A stretch of DNA of 64,000 nt from Dyadobacter frigoris (lineage in GTDB: Bacteria > Bacteroidota > Bacteroidia > Cytophagales > Spirosomataceae). Position 1 is the first letter of the stretch. Every line of letters starts with the position of its first letter. Below are positions 61,109 through 64,000 of this stretch, piece by piece. The notes under the pieces are model-generated. The model saw only the letters and a program-made list of their open reading frames with translations. It did no database searches and had not been told where the DNA came from. Position numbers and translations under genes: made by a program. The stretch is taken from the NCBI RefSeq assembly GCF_005280585.1, contig NZ_SZVO01000013.1, forward strand, positions 147,652 to 211,651, in the 5' to 3' direction.

Positions 61109-64000
61109 TTATTTATTTTCCTGCGCCTTGATCATTCGATCCAAACGGTAAGGAAGCGCTTCCAGAAAAGCAGCCAGATTAGCCATTTCACTGGTCGTTA
61201 ACTGCTGATCCAAGCCGGGTGGCATCATTGATAAAGTTTGTGGCTCAATGGCTGTGATCTCCGAACGGGCAATCCGTAAACCAGGCGCGGGACCGACCTC
61301 TATCACAATAGATTCAGGTAACTGTTCTTTGATAATTCCGGTGTAAGCCGTTGTTTTTGTGACCACCCGGTAGGTCTCATATTCCCTGGCAAAACTGGCG
61401 CTTGGATATACCACTGCTTCCAGGATATCATGTTTGGAACGTATCTCTCCAATGTTGTTCAGATCCGGGCCAAAGCGCCCTCCCTGCCCGCCCACGGCAT
61501 GACAGGAATAGCAGGATGCTTTGCCAAAAAACAATTTCCGGCCTTCGCCAACGTCACCTCCTTTGAGCTGGGCTTCCATTTTTTGCAAGTGGGATAACCG
61601 TTCTGCATGTTGTTCATTGAGCTTGGTAATCAGCGGTGCAGCCATGGCATGCACCGAAGCCGGAAAGTTTTTAAGCAGTCTTTGAAAATCCGGTTCCGAC
61701 AAATTATCCAGGCGTACCCTACCAGTCTGCAAGGCAGTCAGCAGCTCCTTTCCCACCTGTTCACTGCTGTTTCCTTCAAAGGTTTCCATTAAAGCAGGCA
61801 ATAGAAAAGCATCGGTTATACCGATCTGAGTTTGGGCGATGACAGTCAATTGCTTATCATTCAGCTCAGCATGATTCAACAGCCTTACCGCAAGTTGTCT
61901 TACCGGAGAATCGTACTGAGGACCGATATATTTTAACAAAAGTTGAAATTCTGTTTCTGAAAGCGCCGGAGATGACATGATCCTTGCACTCAGTGCTTTA
62001 AGCCGAAAGTCTATTGGCGTATCGGAATTCTGAACAATTTCGTTCAAAATGTTATTGAAAGATTTTATTTGTCTTGACTCGATCAGCCCTAGTACCTTGT
62101 AACGAACCGCTGTATCTTTGCTTTTTAATTCCTTACCCATTTCGGTAATCCATGGCTCCGGCAATTCTTTTAATGAACATCCTGCTATTACATCCAGCAT
62201 TAATAATTTTCTGTCAGAAGCAGCCTTTGGATTACCCAGCTGCGCGGCTATGAATTGCTGTAAATCAGGTTCCTTAATGAAAGCAAGCATCAGATCCTCA
62301 ACCGGGCCTGAATCAGAAACAGCGCTTACACGAAGGCTTTTTTGCAGGAAGTCAATCACAATATCGGTCCATTCCTGATGATGCGAGGCAATCCAGATCC
62401 CTGTGCTTCTCAGCGCCGGATCCTTGCTTGCCAGTACGGCAGGCAGATATTTTTTTTGAAGCGGTTTTCCATCCATTTGGTCCAGTCCAATCAGCGCTGC
62501 GATCCGCATTTGCGGTGAAGGACTATCCAGCGCTTTTACCATCAGACCCGTGCTTTTTAGCAGGATCAATGAATGGATAATGGCATGCTGCACAAAACGG
62601 TCGCTGTTACCGGATGCCGCATTCAGCAACGCAGGCACCGCTCTGGCATTTCCAATCTGCCCCAAAGCAGTAGCTGCCTGACGGCGGACAGCCGCAGCAT
62701 CTTTCTGCACCATACTCATTAGTTTATCAACAGATTCCGTATCTTTTGCCAGTCCCAAAACCCTTACCGCGGCTGTCCTGACGGCACTGCTTTTGTCATT
62801 CATCGCGCTGCGCACACCCTTCCAGGCTGCGGCCGTATTAATTCTTGATAAAGCAAATACAGCAGCGGCCCGCATCTCTTCATCTTTAATGCCTGGCAAC
62901 GCTTTCAGAACCGGGTTCACTGCCGAATTTCCCCTCAGTATTAATTGTTCGATCGCATTGTCGCGCACGACCGGGCGGGAATCTGTCAGGTATTTTGCAA
63001 GATCCTCTGGTTTCTGCTTTTCAAGCTGAAGTTTTTTCCCCCAGGCGTCTTTTACTTCGGCAGTTCCGTTTTTACGGATGCGGTAAATTCCTCCTTTTAC
63101 ATTCGGTTTAGCTACCCGCGATAAAGGACAACCCTCAATAAACCAGCCACCTGTAATGACTACAAGCATACTGCCGTCTGCATCTTCAAACACGTCGGTA
63201 GGATGAGAATCAGAGCTTAAAGATTTCATGAAAATCTCATCCGTTGTTTTAAAAGTTGCGCCGTCAGCTGAAACAATATGACGCATAACACGTCCGGTAT
63301 TAAATTCTGCATTGAACAAATTATTCTGAAATTCAGCTCCAAATCCACTGCCCCTGTAACGCATAATTCCGGAAGGCGCTACCCTGGGCATACGCGTCAT
63401 TACCGGCATTAAGTCTCCGGTCAGTTTCATTCCGTCCTCTTCTATCACAGAATTAGGTTTTGGATAAACGCCTCCTTCAACCCAGTGCATGAGTGCATCT
63501 CTTTGTCCATCCTGCGGTTCCATAAAGTAAGTCATCGTACCAATGGTTTCACCCGAGGGCATAAAAGCGATTTCAATGGAATTGTCAAAGCCTCCTCCGG
63601 CCATAGGTTCCAGACCGGTCCCATCCGGGCGGCAGCGCCAGATCCGTGCACTTTTTCCTTTTAAAACTTTATGTTCTTTGGTAGTAATATTAAATCCCCG
63701 GCGTGCATCGGTAATGTAAAGCCAGCCGTCAGGACCGAAAAACGGGCCACCCAATGTCGCACCGTTAGAGCTTAGCGTCCAGCCGGTCAGTATTACTTCT
63801 CTTTTATCCGAAATCCCATCATCATTGGTATCGGTGTAGCGGATCAGGTTCGGAGATTCGGTAACATATAAACTGCCCTGATAGAAGACTCCGCCCTTCG
63901 GGAAAGGGATATTTCTTGCGAAAATCTGATTTTTTTCAAACTTACCATCGCCGTCCACGTCTTCTAAAAGACGGATGTGATAGGACGGATTCGCAAGCAT
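61109..64000 (-). CDS. HEAT-repeat, c-type heme PVC-type dehydrogenase-like protein, copy 2 (partial)
   Basis: 963 residues are visible; the N-terminus, including the signal peptide, lies beyond the window. It aligns along its whole length with the 39769 product: propeller (DVDGDGKFEKNQIFA, FFGPDGWLYITDARRG), HEAT repeats and a C-terminal cytochrome-c domain with heme motif CYSCH, where copy 1 has CYLCH. The frame begins at what is the internal LANPSYHIRLL segment of copy 1 (LAEPSYHVRLL), so about 95 residues are missing here. The arrangement relative to DUF1080 is identical in both copies. Confidence 0.9.
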   Translation of the reverse strand: MLANPSYHIRLLEDVDGDGKFEKNQIFARNIPFPKGGVFYQGSLYVTESPNLIRYTDTNDDGISDKREVILTGWTLSSNGATLGGPFFGPDGWLYITDARRGFNITTKEHKVLKGKSARIWRCRPDGTGLEPMAGGGFDNSIEIAFMPSGETIGTMTYFMEPQDGQRDALMHWVEGGVYPKPNSVIEEDGMKLTGDLMPVMTRMPRVAPSGIMRYRGSGFGAEFQNNLFNAEFNTGRVMRHIVSADGATFKTTDEIFMKSLSSDSHPTDVFEDADGSMLVVITGGWFIEGCPLSRVAKPNVKGGIYRIRKNGTAEVKDAWGKKLQLEKQKPEDLAKYLTDSRPVVRDNAIEQLILRGNSAVNPVLKALPGIKDEEMRAAAVFALSRINTAAAWKGVRSAMNDKSSAVRTAAVRVLGLAKDTESVDKLMSMVQKDAAAVRRQAATALGQIGNARAVPALLNAASGNSDRFVQHAIIHSLILLKSTGLMVKALDSPSPQMRIAALIGLDQMDGKPLQKKYLPAVLASKDPALRSTGIWIASHHQEWTDIVIDFLQKSLRVSAVSDSGPVEDLMLAFIKEPDLQQFIAAQLGNPKAASDRKLLMLDVIAGCSLKELPEPWITEMGKELKSKDTAVRYKVLGLIESRQIKSFNNILNEIVQNSDTPIDFRLKALSARIMSSPALSETEFQLLLKYIGPQYDSPVRQLAVRLLNHAELNDKQLTVIAQTQIGITDAFLLPALMETFEGNSSEQVGKELLTALQTGRVRLDNLSEPDFQRLLKNFPASVHAMAAPLITKLNEQHAERLSHLQKMEAQLKGGDVGEGRKLFFGKASCYSCHAVGGQGGRFGPDLNNIGEIRSKHDILEAVVYPSASFAREYETYRVVTKTTAYTGIIKEQLPESIVIEVGPAPGLRIARSEITAIEPQTLSMMPPGLDQQLTTSEMANLAAFLEALPYRLDRMIKAQENK

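Noticed and set aside
1..64000. CRISPR array, rRNA genes or a riboswitch
   Set aside because: No regularly spaced repeats, rRNA segments or recognisable riboswitch cores were seen in reading the window.

Overview
The window looks like a Bacteroidetes chromosome of the order Cytophagales (a Dyadobacter/Spirosoma-type relative is my guess; not proven). Reasons: three-part SusC/SusD outer-membrane uptake systems, an ECF sigma/FecR pair, a -33 TTG / -7 TAnnTTTG type promoter, a protein with a type IX secretion C-terminal sorting domain, weak Shine-Dalgarno sites, and a type VI secretion locus of the Bacteroidetes-specific kind (T6SSiii: TssN and TssO present, no TssJ/L/M).

Layout. 1-5.4 kb: tail of a DoxX-like membrane protein; a sulfatase behind a peptidase-like protein that has lost most of its metal ligands; a small ferredoxin-like protein, a siderophore-interacting (FAD) protein and an AraC regulator. 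6.0-28.5 kb: a nearly continuous T6SSiii locus. It begins with two LuxR-type regulators, then tssK, tssO, tssH/clpV, a predicted cytoplasmic OmpA-like protein with a metzincin protease, four exported proteins (FN3 lipoprotein, unknown, OmpA peptidoglycan-binding, unknown with C-terminal hydrophobic segments), PAAR, tssB, tssC, two tssD, vgrG, a third tssD, a Tae4-type peptidoglycan amidase effector, tssN (reversed), tssE, tssF and tssG. I read this as an antibacterial weapon with its tube, sheath, baseplate, spike, recycling ATPase, at least one recognisable lytic effector and a lineage-specific envelope module.

29.0-32.4 kb: tRNA-Lys(TTT) followed by a tyrosine recombinase, an excisionase-like HTH protein and non-coding sequence holding a perfect 21-bp hairpin and a tRNA-T-arm-like piece; probably a small or decayed integrative element using the tRNA. 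32.4-35.4 kb: a large parallel-beta-helix cell-surface protein with an internal duplication. 35.9-36.8 kb: IS3 debris and two broken ceramidase fragments.

36.8-49.5 kb: one long minus-strand operon: ECF sigma, FecR, SusC (N-terminal frameshift), SusD, a HEAT-repeat/c-type heme dehydrogenase-like protein, a DUF1080 hydrolase/lyase, a Gfo/Idh/MocA oxidoreductase and a 3-hydroxyacyl-CoA-dehydrogenase-like protein. This gene set fits oxidative (3-keto-glycoside) carbohydrate breakdown. After more IS3 debris, 51.0-64.0 kb holds a second, differently regulated uptake locus: a FadR-type GntR regulator divergent from susC-susD, a DHDPS/NanA-type aldolase and an AspA-like deacylase, then, on the minus strand, a dimethylformamidase-beta-like Tat protein and a second copy of the heme/HEAT plus DUF1080 pair, cut by the window end.
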